From contig CAAFRY010000248.1 in NCBI GenBank assembly GCA_900765525.1, positions 1 to 14,175 on the forward strand: DNA of 14,175 nt. The letters run 5' to 3'. Below the pieces are notes generated by a model. It saw only the letters and a list, made by a program, of their open reading frames with translations, was not told the origin of the DNA and did not search any database. The DNA comes from an uncultured Blautia sp. (GTDB lineage Bacteria; Bacillota; Clostridia; Lachnospirales; Lachnospiraceae). Below, one piece after another: positions 14,081 through 14,175 of this stretch. Numbering within the stretch: the first letter of the stretch is position 1; every line of letters begins with the position of its first letter. A program made the translations under genes and the position numbers.

Positions 14081-14175
14081 CTCATCCTTCCTCTGAAATT
14101 TTACTCCGGCCTGCCTATACCACGGGCGATTTCTCTGGTTTTCCACAATTTTAAAATTCTGGATGACAGTAATCC
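14063..14175. repeat. 16-bp direct repeat pair upstream of the zinc-ribbon gene
   Basis: TGGATGACAGTAATCC occurs at 14063-14078 and again at 14160-14175, 97 bp apart; the second copy ends exactly at the window edge and may be longer. On the minus strand the downstream copy follows an ATG (14080, MDYCHP). The edge copy would encode the same DYCHP peptide and then EF and a stop. This looks like a partial duplication of the region. Confidence 0.6.

Overview
The window reads as chromosomal DNA from an anaerobic, Gram-positive clostridium, most likely a gut Lachnospiraceae (Blautia- or Ruminococcus-like). This is inferred from gene content, since no rRNA is present. The pointers are a class F flavodiiron fusion of the Clostridioides difficile type, a TetM-like GTPase fused to a YacP-type domain, a PadR/DUF2812 pair, zinc-ribbon proteins of a lachnospiraceal type, and strong AGGAGG ribosome binding sites. 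All nine supported genes lie on the minus strand, so transcription runs from high to low coordinates. No tRNA, rRNA, CRISPR array, transposase or phage gene was seen.

Right end (14175 to 10561): a three-gene operon. It holds a zinc-ribbon coiled-coil protein, a 752-residue zinc-ribbon membrane protein with a large exported part, and a LURP-one/YxjI-like protein. It ends at a strong hairpin terminator. The first gene has an unusual start: a well-formed promoter and an AGGAGG site lead to an ATG whose frame is broken by a run of eight T, and the long reading frame only stays open by running backwards through the promoter. Next (10562 to 8826) is a DUF2812 membrane protein followed by a PadR repressor. 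Two identical-half-site dyads flank the -10 box of their promoter, so autorepression is likely.

Middle (8811 to 5794): a sodium:alanine/glycine symporter with its own promoter, then a MATE efflux pump preceded by a 40-nt hairpin in its leader. Then (5714 to 2949) comes the EF-G/Tet(M)-like GTPase carrying a complete C-terminal NYN/YacP (Rae1-like) nuclease domain, with its own promoter and a pair of 13-bp direct repeats upstream.

Left end (2765 to 1): an 844-residue flavodiiron protein that fuses the diiron core, flavodoxin, short-spaced rubredoxin and NADH:rubredoxin reductase, probably for O2 (or NO) reduction at the expense of NADH. Downstream of it is a consensus promoter (TTGACA, 17 bp, TATAAT) followed almost at once by a terminator and by further nested hairpins. 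This is either a very short RNA gene or the attenuated leader of something beyond the left edge.

The strongest candidates for undescribed biology are the GTPase-nuclease fusion, the zinc-ribbon/LURP membrane operon with its frameshifted start, and the orphan promoter-hairpin cluster.
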